Shown here one piece after another: positions 51,265 through 60,102 of a DNA stretch of 64,000 nt. The DNA comes from Candidatus Saccharimonadota bacterium. GTDB lineage: Bacteria > Patescibacteriota > Saccharimonadia > Saccharimonadales > Saccharimonadaceae. The position numbers were made by a program, and so were the translations under genes. Location of the stretch: contig CAJPUO010000001.1 in assembly GCA_905373795.1 (NCBI GenBank), positions 62,001 to 126,000 on the forward strand, given 5' to 3'. The notes beneath the pieces were generated by a model that ran no database searches, was not told where the DNA came from, and worked only from the letters and a program-made list of their open reading frames with translations. Each line of letters opens with the position of its first letter. Within the stretch, counting starts at the first letter, position 1.

Positions 51265-52305
51265 CTAGCTCAGATCTTGCTTCAACCGCTCAACTAGCAC
51301 TACCGGGCCAGGATTAACACCGTTTAATATAGCGGTATAGATACTAGCAGCGTCTGCCAGCACCAAACCCCAAAGCAACTGCCTCATCAGCGTCTCGCCG
51401 GCGAGTTCCACCACATATGCTTTCGGCCGCTTGCCGCTCAGCAGACGGTCGCTTAATTCCATACGCTCGCGAATCCTCGGCCGCTCTAAGCTGCTTCGAA
51501 GGTCAAAAATCGCGAACGGCTTTTCTACCGGATGCGACGACCAGCCGATAAACTCATTGTGGTTAAACTCTGGGTACTGGTTGGAAAAAGCCAGATTCTT
51601 CGCCGATTCGTTCCAGCTGATTTTCCATTTATATGCCAGCGGCCAGGTTAATTCCCCAGCAAAAAACTCTGGTGTTTTACCGATTACCATTTTAGCAATC
51701 TGTTTCGCGTAATTATGCGCCTCGGGGACGTCCGCCGCCCAGCCAGCCGCTTCGCTGCGCAGCCAGCCTGCGCTATCCGCGACTTGCTGGTATAGATCGC
51801 CGTCAATAATCCAAAAATGTTGTAATAATTTCAACAAACCTCGCAAATGATACACTGTTGACATTCTAGGCTGCGCGCCTGATGGGACTTCTACGTACGC
51901 CGCGCGGTCAGATTTGGCGCGCTCAATCAGCGATCCTCCCGTTGATAACGCCGCCAAACAAGCCTGTTTTTCCAATGCTTGCTGATAACAGCTCAGCGTT
52001 TCCTCAGTATTGCCCGAGTGGCTAATGGTAATCACCAGCGTTTCTTCACCGACAAATCCCGGTAGATCATAGCCTTTTACCACCGCAAGCGGTATATGCA
52101 GCCAGCCGTCCGTTAAGACTTTAATCATATCCGCTGCCAAAGCCGATCCGCCCATACCAGCTAAAACCACATTCTTAAATTCGCGCCGCTGATTATCGCC
52201 AGGAACTACCTCTATTTCGTACACTGCCTGCTTGGAAATATCTAAAATACCGCCGAGCGTATCAGACGGATCGCGTTGTTTTATTACATTCAAATCATCT
52301 AACAT
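51265..52305 (-). CDS. Bifunctional phosphoglucose/phosphomannose isomerase
   Basis: 346 residues. Two SIS domains: the first has NVVLAGMGGSALAADMI and TLVITISHSGNTEETLSCYQQAL, and the second KTPEFFAGELTWPLAYKWKI and FNHNEFIGW with catalytic Glu/His. This matches the archaeal/CPR-type PGI/PMI family interconverting glucose-6-P, fructose-6-P and mannose-6-P. GGGAG precedes the ATG. It converges closely with the ABC operon (2 bases between stops). Confidence 0.92.
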   Translation of the reverse strand: MLDDLNVIKQRDPSDTLGGILDISKQAVYEIEVVPGDNQRREFKNVVLAGMGGSALAADMIKVLTDGWLHIPLAVVKGYDLPGFVGEETLVITISHSGNTEETLSCYQQALEKQACLAALSTGGSLIERAKSDRAAYVEVPSGAQPRMSTVYHLRGLLKLLQHFWIIDGDLYQQVADSAGWLRSEAAGWAADVPEAHNYAKQIAKMVIGKTPEFFAGELTWPLAYKWKISWNESAKNLAFSNQYPEFNHNEFIGWSSHPVEKPFAIFDLRSSLERPRIRERMELSDRLLSGKRPKAYVVELAGETLMRQLLWGLVLADAASIYTAILNGVNPGPVVLVERLKQDLS

Positions 52306-52376
52306 CTTGCATTTCTCCCTTTGTCCATGTTAAAGTATAACATAAGCGTAAACAGAATTAATATAAAGGTGGGTAT

Positions 52377-52928
52377 ATGAGTTCTCATACTAATCAATCA
52401 ATCAGCGACGATCAAGAACTAGCCAAGGTGTTGGCCGGCGTTTCTCAAGAGGCGGATAATAATATGCAGTTCGAGGAAACCGGCAGCGTCGCAGCGCCAA
52501 CAACTGTAAATCCAGCTACCATTTCACCAGATCCAGCGCCTGCTGCTGATCCGGTGCAAACTGCCGATCCAGATCCAGTACAGAACGCTACATCTGCTGC
52601 GAAGGATGCAGCGAAAACATCTTTGTCTTCGGGTTCAGGGCGAACTGTCCAGCCAGGAGCGCCGCAGCAGTCAACTACATCTGATTCAACGCTTGACGAG
52701 ATCAAACAAACTGCCCTATACGAACTGCGTCCGCTTATTAACAAGCTTAACGTGTCGCCAGAAGAAAAGTTTGATACCTATTTGTTGTTACTGCGCTCAA
52801 CTGACGACAGAGATTTGATCGCGCCAGCGCATGAAGCTGCTGTTGCCATCGTCGACGAATCTCGCCGCGCCCAAGCACTGCTAGATATCGTTAAAGAAAT
52901 CGATTACTTTTCTGAATCCAGCAAATAA
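52377..52928 (+). CDS. Uncharacterised protein with disordered N-terminus
   Basis: 183 residues. Residues 1-105 are disordered, rich in Ala, Pro, Asp, Ser and Thr (DPAPAADPVQTADPDPVQNA). The last 75 are helical (DEIKQTALYELRPLINKLN, LLLRSTDDRDLIAPAHEAA). AAAGGTGGG lies before the ATG. No signal or membrane segment. Divergent from the isomerase gene; ends before a strong terminator. Function unknown. Confidence 0.8.
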   Translation: MSSHTNQSISDDQELAKVLAGVSQEADNNMQFEETGSVAAPTTVNPATISPDPAPAADPVQTADPDPVQNATSAAKDAAKTSLSSGSGRTVQPGAPQQSTTSDSTLDEIKQTALYELRPLINKLNVSPEEKFDTYLLLLRSTDDRDLIAPAHEAAVAIVDESRRAQALLDIVKEIDYFSESSK

Positions 52929-52946
52929 AAGTTTAGTTTATTAAAT

Positions 52947-52975
52947 AAAATACCCGCTGCCCGGCGGGTATTTTT
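52947..52975 (+). terminator. Rho-independent terminator, bidirectional
   Basis: AAAATACCCGC and GCGGGTATTTT pair around a 6-nt loop, with a T-run on the plus strand and an A-run before the stem. It separates the plus-strand hypothetical gene from groEL and may serve both. Confidence 0.85.
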
Positions 52976-53036
52976 ATCAGCTGCGGGCGGCTTTGGCAAA
53001 ATCTGCAAACCCGCCCGCTTAGCCAGCCGCTAGAGG

Positions 53037-54680
53037 TTACATCATCCCCATGCCCGGCATACCGCCAGGTGCAGCTGGAGCTTCTGGCTCTGGCACGTCG
53101 ACGACCAGTGCGCCCATGGTCGCTGCAGTTGAGGCGATGGACACCGCGTTCTGCACCGCTTCCTTAGTGACACGTGCTGGGTCGATGACACCGGCTTTTT
53201 TGACATCCACCAACTCGTTCTCGGGCTTCATCACGTTAACACCAAATCCAGCCTTACCTGCCTCGACTTGTGCCAAAAGTGCGTCGGCGTTCAAGCCAGC
53301 GTTACGCATAATCTGCAGGAACGGCTGCTTCAGGGCGTCCTTTAGAATCTGCCGGCCAGCCGCGATGCTATCTGCACCAGTCACCTTCAGGCCGCCAGCC
53401 AAATTCACCAAGGTCACGCCGCCGCCAGCGACAATTCCCTCGGCCAAGGCTGCCTTAGTAGCTGCCACGGCGTCGTCCACGCGGAACTTCTTTTCGTCAA
53501 TTTCTGTCTCGGTCGCGCCACCGACTTTGATGACTGCCACCTTGCCGCTCAGGGCAGCTGCTCGCTTGTCAAATTGTTCCTTTTCATATTCGCTGGAGGC
53601 GTTGTCAGACAGTGATTTAATCTCAGCAATTCGCTCCTTAACGCCAGACGGCTTGCCTGCGCCCTCAATGATAGTGGTTTCGTCTTTACCGACGATCACC
53701 TTGCGTGCCGAACCTAAGACCTCCAAGCCAGCGTTCTCAAACGTCAAGCCGTGATCTTCAGAAATCACCGTTGCGCCGGTCAGCACCGCGATGTCGCGCA
53801 AAATCTCCTTGCGGCGGTCGCCAAAGCTTGGTGCCTTGACCGCCACGGTATTAAATACACCCTTGAGCTTGTTCAGTACCAAGATGCTCAGCGCTTCACC
53901 CTCAACTTCATCAGCGATCAGCACCACGTCCTTTTTGCCGCTTTGTGCCAATTTCTCCAGCATCGGCAGGAACTCCTGCACGCTAGAAATTTTCTTATCG
54001 GTAATCAAAATTGCCGGCTTTTCGTAAACCGCCTCTTGCCGACCAGTGTCGGTGACGAAGAACGGGCTGACCCAGCCCTTGTCTAGACTAAAGCCTTCAA
54101 CGACCTCAGCCTCCAACTCCAAGCCTTGCCCAGCTTCAACTGTCACTACGCCGTCTTTGCCAACTTTCTCGATGACGCTAGCGATCAATTTGCCAATTTC
54201 CGCGTCACCCGCCGAAATGGTTGCCACTTCCGCCACGCGTTCAGACTTGCCCTCAATTGGCTCAGCTAATTTATTTAGTTCTTTGACGATTTCCGCGCCG
54301 GCCTGTTCGATACCCTTGCGCAGCTCCATTGGGTTGTGACCCGCTGCGATCAACCGGTTGGCTTCCTTCAAAATCGAATAAGTCAGCACCGTCACGGTCG
54401 TGGTGCCGTCGCCAGCTTGCTTGTTCAAGTTCTTGGCCGCTTGTTTGATCAAATCAGCGCCAACCTTGTAACCCAGCGTCTCATCGTCGTTCTCTGGCAG
54501 CTCAATGCCTTCCGCTACCGTCACGCCGTCGTGCGTCACCGTTGGCCCGCCAAATCCCTTGGCGATCACCACATTGCGACCCTTTGGCCCGTAGGTTACC
54601 TTAACTGCGTTATACAGCGCCTCAGCACCGCCCAACACGCGAGCGCGCGCATCGTCATCGTAAAAAACTTTTTTTGCCAT
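53037..54680 (-). CDS. groEL: Chaperonin GroEL
   Basis: 547 residues, the standard length. It begins AKKVFYDDDARARVLGGAEAL, has the ATP-binding DGTTTVTVLTYSI and nucleotide motif, and ends GGMPGMGMM, the typical Gly-Met tail. Forms the 14-mer folding chamber with GroES. GAGGAG precedes the ATG; 19 bases separate it from groES, and the CIRCE site upstream of groES controls both. Confidence 0.98.
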   Translation of the reverse strand: MAKKVFYDDDARARVLGGAEALYNAVKVTYGPKGRNVVIAKGFGGPTVTHDGVTVAEGIELPENDDETLGYKVGADLIKQAAKNLNKQAGDGTTTVTVLTYSILKEANRLIAAGHNPMELRKGIEQAGAEIVKELNKLAEPIEGKSERVAEVATISAGDAEIGKLIASVIEKVGKDGVVTVEAGQGLELEAEVVEGFSLDKGWVSPFFVTDTGRQEAVYEKPAILITDKKISSVQEFLPMLEKLAQSGKKDVVLIADEVEGEALSILVLNKLKGVFNTVAVKAPSFGDRRKEILRDIAVLTGATVISEDHGLTFENAGLEVLGSARKVIVGKDETTIIEGAGKPSGVKERIAEIKSLSDNASSEYEKEQFDKRAAALSGKVAVIKVGGATETEIDEKKFRVDDAVAATKAALAEGIVAGGGVTLVNLAGGLKVTGADSIAAGRQILKDALKQPFLQIMRNAGLNADALLAQVEAGKAGFGVNVMKPENELVDVKKAGVIDPARVTKEAVQNAVSIASTAATMGALVVDVPEPEAPAAPGGMPGMGMM

Positions 54681-54699
54681 AGTTTAAACTCCTCTTTTC

Positions 54700-54966
54700 T
54701 CAAACAACCGTTGCTAAAATATCTTCCTCGCGGACGATCAAATATTCCGTGCCGTCAATTTTCAAATCCGTGGTCGAATATTCCTTATAAACAATCTTGT
54801 CGCCTAATTTTACATTCTTGACGTCGCCGCCAACCGCTTTAACCTCAGCCACCACTGGCTTCTCCTTCGAACTATCCGGCAAATATAATCCACTGGCCGT
54901 CTGTGTCTTCGCCTCCTCGCGCACCGCTACCACGCGGTCGCCGAGAGGCTTGATAGGTGTATCCAT
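54700..54966 (-). CDS. groES: Co-chaperonin GroES
   Basis: 88 residues from the ATG at 54966, preceded by GGAGG; a longer in-frame start at 55026 would run into the promoter and CIRCE. IKPLGDRVVAVREEAKTQTASGLYLP covers the start and mobile loop (in two parts: GDRVVAVREEAKTQ and TASGLYLP); it ends DGTEYLIVREEDILATV. Caps GroEL. Confidence 0.97.
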   Translation of the reverse strand: MDTPIKPLGDRVVAVREEAKTQTASGLYLPDSSKEKPVVAEVKAVGGDVKNVKLGDKIVYKEYSTTDLKIDGTEYLIVREEDILATVV

Positions 54967-54996
54967 ATCATCCTCCATTTCGTTAACAATACACCC

Positions 54997-55026
54997 ATTG
55001 TACCGCATCAAATTAGCACTCGTCAA
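54997..55026 (-). promoter_or_regulatory. groESL promoter
   Basis: Minus-strand TTGACG (55026-55021), an 18-bp spacer and TACAAT (55002-54997). The CIRCE operator overlaps the -35, so HrcA binding would block polymerase. Confidence 0.7.
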
Positions 55027-55039
55027 GGGCGAGTGCTAA
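55013..55039. promoter_or_regulatory. CIRCE operator (HrcA site)
   Basis: TTAGCACTC - 9 nt - GAGTGCTAA is a perfect match to the CIRCE consensus. It controls groESL by HrcA and heat. It ends 22 bases before the -10 of the divergent Mur-ligase gene, which could also be affected. hrcA is not in the window. Confidence 0.97.
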
Positions 55040-55072
55040 ATTTTATCATCCCCACTCTGCTATAATATCCCC

Positions 55073-56362
55073 ATGCAATTATTCAAACATTTCTTAGAAA
55101 AAATCCTCGGTTCTTACGTTAAGCAATATCTTAAATCTCACCCCAACGTTAAACTCATTGCCGTGGTTGGCAGCGTCGGTAAAACCAGCGTCAAATCAGC
55201 GACCGCCACTGTTTTGGCAGAAAAGTTCACTGTCCGCCATAGCCGCGGCAATTTGAACACCACCTTAAGCGCGCCTCTGGAAATCCTCGGCGTTGATGGA
55301 CCGAAAAATGCCAAATCTCCCCTAGCCTGGCTAAAAGTCTTTGCGGATGCCCGCGCCAGCATTAAAAATCCAGATGCGCCCGACATTATTATTCAAGAAT
55401 GCGGCATCGACCGCCCGGGCGAAATGTCAACATTCACCAAGTATATGTGGCCTGACATTGCCATTATCACCTCTGTTGCGCCGGAGCATATGGAGTTTTT
55501 CAAAACAATGGACACGGTAGCGCGTGAAGAGTTGTCTATCAGCCAGGCAGCTAAAAAAACCATCTTTAATCTTCATGACATTGATAAAAAATATCATTCT
55601 CTCATCGCCGGAAATCGCATTAGTTATGGCGATCAAGCCGCCGACGTTTTCCTAAAAATCAAAAAGTTTACCAGTAGCGGCTGCTCAGCAAATTTGCAAT
55701 TTTCTGAAAAAACGTCCCACATGGTTACTATTTCCGTACTAGGTGAGCATAATATTCGCTCCATCACTGGCGCGGCAGCAGCAGGACTGGCTTGCGGCAT
55801 GGATATTGAAGAGGTGGCAGCAGCCCTAGAGAAAATCCAACCTGTCTCTGGCAGAATGAACATCTTGCACGGCATACGGGGTTGTACATTGCTAGATGAC
55901 ACATATAACGCCAGCCCCATCGCCATGGAACATTCATTGAAAACCCTCTATTCCCTGGAAGCTAAGCATAAAATCGCGGTTTTAGGCGACATGAACGAGC
56001 TTGGCGGCATATCCGAAGCAGAGCATAAGAAAATCGGCAAACTTTGCGACCCTAAGCAATTAGACCTGCTTATTACCGTCGGCAATCTGTCAAGAACCTA
56101 CCTGGCACCAACCGCCGAAAAAAACGGCTGTAAATCCATATCTTTCCAATCAGCCCCGGAAGCTGGCGAATTCTTAAAAAACAGCGACATAAAAGACGCA
56201 ACCATCCTTTTCAAAGGCTCGCAGGGCGGCATCTACCTTGAGGAAGCCATCAAGCCGCTCCTTAAAAACTCCGCCGATCGCCAAAAACTCGTCCGCCGAT
56301 CGCCAAATTGGCAGCGAATTAAAGCGAAATTTTACGATTCTCTTGATCAATCTCGGCAATAA
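55073..56362 (+). CDS. MurF-like Mur ligase
   Basis: 429 residues. Central ATPase domain with VKLIAVVGSVGKTSVKSATA (P-loop) and EIIIQECGIDRPGEM-like segment (IIIQECGIDRPGEMS), then MNILHGIRGCTLLDDTYNASP and VLGDMNELG, typical of MurF (adds D-Ala-D-Ala to the peptidoglycan stem). The usual MurF N-terminal UDP-binding domain is shortened. TGC-TATAAT lies 6 nt before the ATG (leaderless). Its 3' end overlaps the convergent murE-like gene by 44 bases. Confidence 0.85.
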   Translation: MQLFKHFLEKILGSYVKQYLKSHPNVKLIAVVGSVGKTSVKSATATVLAEKFTVRHSRGNLNTTLSAPLEILGVDGPKNAKSPLAWLKVFADARASIKNPDAPDIIIQECGIDRPGEMSTFTKYMWPDIAIITSVAPEHMEFFKTMDTVAREELSISQAAKKTIFNLHDIDKKYHSLIAGNRISYGDQAADVFLKIKKFTSSGCSANLQFSEKTSHMVTISVLGEHNIRSITGAAAAGLACGMDIEEVAAALEKIQPVSGRMNILHGIRGCTLLDDTYNASPIAMEHSLKTLYSLEAKHKIAVLGDMNELGGISEAEHKKIGKLCDPKQLDLLITVGNLSRTYLAPTAEKNGCKSISFQSAPEAGEFLKNSDIKDATILFKGSQGGIYLEEAIKPLLKNSADRQKLVRRSPNWQRIKAKFYDSLDQSRQ

Positions 56363-57635
56363 TCTCGCTCGCCACCGCCTTATCATTCCACGGAATCCGC
56401 TTGCCATTAACAATTCGGTACTGCTCATGTCCCATACCGGTAATTAAAACCGTATCGCCGCGCGCTGCCGTCTGCAAAGCCTGGCTAATCGCCTGCTTCC
56501 GGTCGGCCACTTCCGTCATTTTATGAGATTTTTTCGTCTTTTCAATCCCCTGACGAACCATCGCCCGAATCTCATCCGGATCTTCATTATAACTTTCCTC
56601 ATCTGTCAGGAAAATCCTGTCTGCCAAGTTAGCCGCTAATTCTCCCATAACCGGCCGCTTCGACTGATCGCGGTCGCCGCACGCCCCAAACACCAGAATT
56701 AGCCGCCCCTTAGTAATCTTTTGCGTAGTTTTTAACAATTTTTCCAGCGCGTCCGGCGTGTGCGCATAGTCCACGATAATATCAATCCCGAGTTTGTTAT
56801 CCACCCGTTCAAATCGTCCCGGAATTACCTCCAGATTCGCCACGCCTTCCTGAATATCCTCCAGCTTAATCCCCAACAGATACGCTAGCGACACCGCCGC
56901 CGACATATTCATCACGTTAAACTCGCCTGGCAGATTTGTCGCCAGCTCCAGATGAGTTTGATGATCGATCAGCAAACTCGCCTCCGTCCCCTTCTTATAT
57001 AATTTGACGTGCGTGATGTGAGCCTCGGCTTCTGGATTCATACCGTAGGTCATCTTTTGCTCGCGCGCCGTAAACTGACTAAAATAATCAAACCACGCAT
57101 CATCGCGGTTCAATACAATATATTTCGGCTTTTTCTCAAATAATTTCGCTTTCGCTGCCGCGTATTGCTTCATCGTTTTATGGTAATCCAAATGATCTTG
57201 CGTCAAATTCGTCATCACCGCCGCCTCAATTGGCACGCCGTCAAACTTATGCTGGCATAAAGCGTGGCTAGTCGCCTCTAAAATCACATATTCCGCGCCT
57301 TTACGCCGCGCTGCCCGGAAAAAACGAAACAGCTTCGCTACCGTCGGCACCGTTGCATTCAAATCGTTCAGTTTTTCCTGACCGGCAATTTCAATCACCG
57401 CCGTCGTAAACAACGCCGTCTTAAAACCAGCCTCTTTCAAAATCTCATTAATATAACAAGCAGTCGTCGTTTTACCGTTCGTCCCGGTCACCGCAATGAT
57501 CCTCAAACCGCGAGCTGGATTGCCATACCGCAGGCTAACCATCTTCGTGCGAGTAATCCTGTAGGCATTCTCCGTATTTTTCAAAGCCCCCTTCGGTAAT
57601 GTTTTCCTCGCAATTTTTACCAACTTGTTCTTCAT
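56319..57635 (-). CDS. MurE-like UDP-N-acetylmuramoyl tripeptide synthetase
   Basis: 438 residues. P-loop IIAVTGTNGKTTTACYINEI, then NATVPTVAKLFRFFR, MTNLTQDHLDYHKTMKQYAAAK, VVDYAHTPDALEKLL and VFGACGDRDQSKRP match MurE. The C-terminal region that sets amino-acid choice has TDEESYNEDPDEI where diaminopimelate enzymes read DNPR, so the third residue is not obviously diaminopimelate. The N-terminal domain is short. TGG-TAAAAT lies 6 nt before the ATG; divergent from tsaD. Role in peptide-stem synthesis is likely; exact substrate unknown. Confidence 0.85.
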   Translation of the reverse strand: MKNKLVKIARKTLPKGALKNTENAYRITRTKMVSLRYGNPARGLRIIAVTGTNGKTTTACYINEILKEAGFKTALFTTAVIEIAGQEKLNDLNATVPTVAKLFRFFRAARRKGAEYVILEATSHALCQHKFDGVPIEAAVMTNLTQDHLDYHKTMKQYAAAKAKLFEKKPKYIVLNRDDAWFDYFSQFTAREQKMTYGMNPEAEAHITHVKLYKKGTEASLLIDHQTHLELATNLPGEFNVMNMSAAVSLAYLLGIKLEDIQEGVANLEVIPGRFERVDNKLGIDIIVDYAHTPDALEKLLKTTQKITKGRLILVFGACGDRDQSKRPVMGELAANLADRIFLTDEESYNEDPDEIRAMVRQGIEKTKKSHKMTEVADRKQAISQALQTAARGDTVLITGMGHEQYRIVNGKRIPWNDKAVASEIIAEIDQENRKISL

Positions 57636-57675
57636 ATCCCTATTTTACCACTTATATTTGCTATAATAAAAGCAA

Positions 57676-58989
57676 ATGAGTATTTTGGGAATCGAGTCCA
57701 GCTGCGACGAAACAGCGGCGGCGGTCGTTGAAGACGGCGAACGCTTGCTTTCTAATGTGGTCAATTCCCAAATTGACATCCATGCCGAATACGGCGGCGT
57801 CATCCCGGAAATTGCCGCCCGCAGCCACCTAGAAGTTATTAACCCTGTCATCAAAAAAGCCCTGTCTGACGCTGATTGCACCTGGAACGACATCGACGCC
57901 ATCGCCGTCACCTATGCGCCCGGCCTGATCGGCTCGCTGCTCATCGGCACGCTCGCCGCCCGCACCCTCGCCATCATTCACGACAAGCCGCTTTACAAGA
58001 TACACCATGTCGAGGCGCATGTGTATGCTAATTTTATTACGAAACAAGGATCTCATCACATTATTGACAAGTCAAAAACTGTCGAGCCAACCTCAGCAGT
58101 CGTCTTTGAGGAGGCTGTGACGGGCGCGCCAAGCCCCGTCAACCAAACGCCACGGGCTGGCGAAGCCACCCGTAAAGAGTACTCCGAGACAGACGTCCCT
58201 GCCTCTAGCCGGCAACTGGCAACCGTCTCCTCTGCGCCGAATGCATCCGGCAGCGCCGTCCGCAAAACCATCGGCACCGATGAGAGGTCGCCAGCTTGCC
58301 TTAACCTTATCCTGCCACATCATCAACCTACCTTCCCTCTCCTGGCGTTAATCGTCTCTGGCGGACACTCGCAGCTTGTCCTTTTCCAAGGTCACGGCGA
58401 CTACCAGCTCATCGGCCAGACCCAAGACGACGCCGTCGGCGAGGCGTTTGATAAGGTTGCCAAAATCATTGGCCTACCCTACCCTGGCGGCCCGGCCATC
58501 GCCAAAGCAGCCGAACTCGGTGATCCCCACGCCTTTCACCTGCCCATCGCCAAGCTCGCTGGCGAGTACGATTTCTCCTTCTCCGGCCTCAAGACAGCTG
58601 TTCTGAGGACCGTTCAGCGCGAGGTGGGCAAAGACTTCACCTTTCCGTCGCACGAGCTTCCTGCCCTAGTAAACGACGAACTACGGCATAATATGGCAGC
58701 CAGTTTCCAGTACACCGCCGTTAAAACCCTGGTCGATAAGACTAAGAAAGCTTACGACAATTTCCAGCCTGCCTCCGTCGTCATCGCCGGTGGCGTCGCC
58801 GCCAACCAAGAATTACGCCGCCAACTGCGCCGGGCCTTGCCTATCGACATTGAATACGCGCCCATCCAACTCTGCACCGACAACGCCGCCATGATCGCCG
58901 CGCTCGGTTATTTCCGCGCTCAAATCGACCAACCCACCAACCCGTACGACCTGGAAGTCCAACCAAGTTTATCAATGACAACAATCTAA
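57676..58989 (+). CDS. tsaD: tRNA threonylcarbamoyladenosine synthase TsaD with insertion
   Basis: 437 residues; TsaD is usually about 340. It makes t6A37 in tRNAs. The ASKHA fold is intact: ILGIESSCDETAAAVVEDG, the metal site KIHHVEAHVYANF (His and His), LIVSGGHSQLVLF and VVIAGGVAANQELRR. Between the metal-binding histidines and SGGHS there are about 90 extra residues (about 122-215), Ser/Thr/Pro/Ala-rich and probably disordered. TGC-TATAAT lies 8 nt before the ATG. Divergent from murE, followed by the FemAB-like gene. Confidence 0.95.
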   Translation: MSILGIESSCDETAAAVVEDGERLLSNVVNSQIDIHAEYGGVIPEIAARSHLEVINPVIKKALSDADCTWNDIDAIAVTYAPGLIGSLLIGTLAARTLAIIHDKPLYKIHHVEAHVYANFITKQGSHHIIDKSKTVEPTSAVVFEEAVTGAPSPVNQTPRAGEATRKEYSETDVPASSRQLATVSSAPNASGSAVRKTIGTDERSPACLNLILPHHQPTFPLLALIVSGGHSQLVLFQGHGDYQLIGQTQDDAVGEAFDKVAKIIGLPYPGGPAIAKAAELGDPHAFHLPIAKLAGEYDFSFSGLKTAVLRTVQREVGKDFTFPSHELPALVNDELRHNMAASFQYTAVKTLVDKTKKAYDNFQPASVVIAGGVAANQELRRQLRRALPIDIEYAPIQLCTDNAAMIAALGYFRAQIDQPTNPYDLEVQPSLSMTTI

Positions 58990-59007
58990 CGTTGTGAGGA
59001 TTACAAC

Positions 59008-59931
59008 ATGAACCAACATTTTTTACAATCAACCGCCTGGCAAGCCTTTCAAGAATCACTCGGGCGCACCACCTTTCGCGATAGCGGCCCGGGTTGGGAA
59101 TATCTGGCTATCCTGGAGCGCAGCACCGGCAACTCCCGCCTGTACTGCCCGTACGGCCCGACTGCCGATGACGAGCATTCGCTAGCGGCAGCTCTTGATT
59201 CCCTAGCTCAGCTTGGTAAAACACACCGCGTTACTTTCCTGCGCGTTGAGCCAACCAACCTCGACTTTACCGCCCATCTGCAAACTCACGGTTGGAAAAA
59301 GGTCACCTACCAAAAGCTCCAGCCCGAGCATTCGCACGTCATCGACTTGACTCAGCCGCAAGACCAGCTGATCGCCCATATGGCGCAGCCGGTTCGTAAT
59401 GTGTACCGCAATTATCATAAAAAAGGCGTCTCTGTCTACCGCTCGACCGACCCGCATGACATTGATATCTTACTGAAATTCGTCCACCAAGTCGCTCGGC
59501 ACCGTGGCATTACGCCGCACCCTGATAGTTATTTCCGCCAGCAAGCCGCTACCCTCTTCCCGCTTGGCGCGGCCACGCTGTATTACGCCGCGCTTGATAA
59601 TCAACCTATCGCCGCAGCTCTGTTTTATCACAGCAGCGACACGCTATATTACGCCCATGCTGGCGCCTCGTCAGACCCAGCTCACCGCAAGCTCAATGCT
59701 GGCACTGCCCTGCTGGCCGAGGCGATTATTGACGCTCAGCAGCACGGATTAACCAAAGCTGACCTCTACGGCATCGCCCCCGACGGTGCCGACAAAAACC
59801 ATCCGTGGGCTGGCTTCACCAAGTTCAAACGCTCATTTGGCGGACACGACGTCACCTTTGCCGGGGCTTGGGATTTGCCATTGCAGCGCAGCCGCTACTG
59901 GCTGTACCGCGCCTACCAAACGCTGCGTTAA
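59008..59931 (+). CDS. FemAB-family peptidoglycan bridge transferase
   Basis: 307 residues. The double GNAT-like fold of FemX/FemAB proteins is suggested by FLQSTAWQAFQESLGR, QPVRNVYRNYHKKGVSVYRS, LNAGTALLAEAIIDAQ and the terminal HPWAGFTKFKRSFGG, which matches the family's G-x-x-x-FK-x-x-F-G-G signature. These enzymes add amino acids from tRNA to the lipid-linked peptide or to interpeptide bridges. AGGATTA precedes the ATG, 19 bases after tsaD, so they are probably co-transcribed. Confidence 0.88.
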   Translation: MNQHFLQSTAWQAFQESLGRTTFRDSGPGWEYLAILERSTGNSRLYCPYGPTADDEHSLAAALDSLAQLGKTHRVTFLRVEPTNLDFTAHLQTHGWKKVTYQKLQPEHSHVIDLTQPQDQLIAHMAQPVRNVYRNYHKKGVSVYRSTDPHDIDILLKFVHQVARHRGITPHPDSYFRQQAATLFPLGAATLYYAALDNQPIAAALFYHSSDTLYYAHAGASSDPAHRKLNAGTALLAEAIIDAQQHGLTKADLYGIAPDGADKNHPWAGFTKFKRSFGGHDVTFAGAWDLPLQRSRYWLYRAYQTLR

Positions 59932-59981
59932 AACGCCCCAGTCAGATATTATCCGCGATTTCACCGCCCCTTTTTCTGTGG

Positions 59982-60089
59982 TATAATTGGCTTGGTAATA
60001 TAACCGCGTGGAGAGATCATTTACGCCTATTGTCTGAGTTTTCACGTGAAAAATCTTGACGGTAGCGATGCTCGCTTTTCACGTGAAAA
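59982..60089 (+). promoter_or_regulatory. valS promoter and leader with two identical palindromes
   Basis: TGG-TATAAT (hexamer 59982-59987) starts a leader of about 110 nt. It contains TTTTCACGTGAAAA twice (60039-60052 and 60076-60089), centred 37 bp apart. The 14-bp palindrome has no loop, which suits a DNA operator better than an RNA hairpin. A degenerate third copy lies inside valS at about 60412. No T-box motif matches convincingly. Confidence 0.6.
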
Positions 60090-60102
60090 GTAGGAATTAT
60101 TC

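Noticed and set aside
53050..53754. 234-residue open frame opposite groEL
   Set aside because: It mirrors the constrained groEL sequence; it has no ribosome-binding site, promoter or recognisable domain.
54967..55026. Longer GroES start
   Set aside because: It would translate the promoter and CIRCE operator; the ATG at 54966 has GGAGG and matches the normal GroES N-terminus.
59982..60102. T-box riboswitch upstream of valS
   Set aside because: Only a fragment (AACCGCG) resembles the antiterminator; the GGGUGGnACCGCG element and Stem I landmarks are absent, and the leader is too short for a standard T-box.
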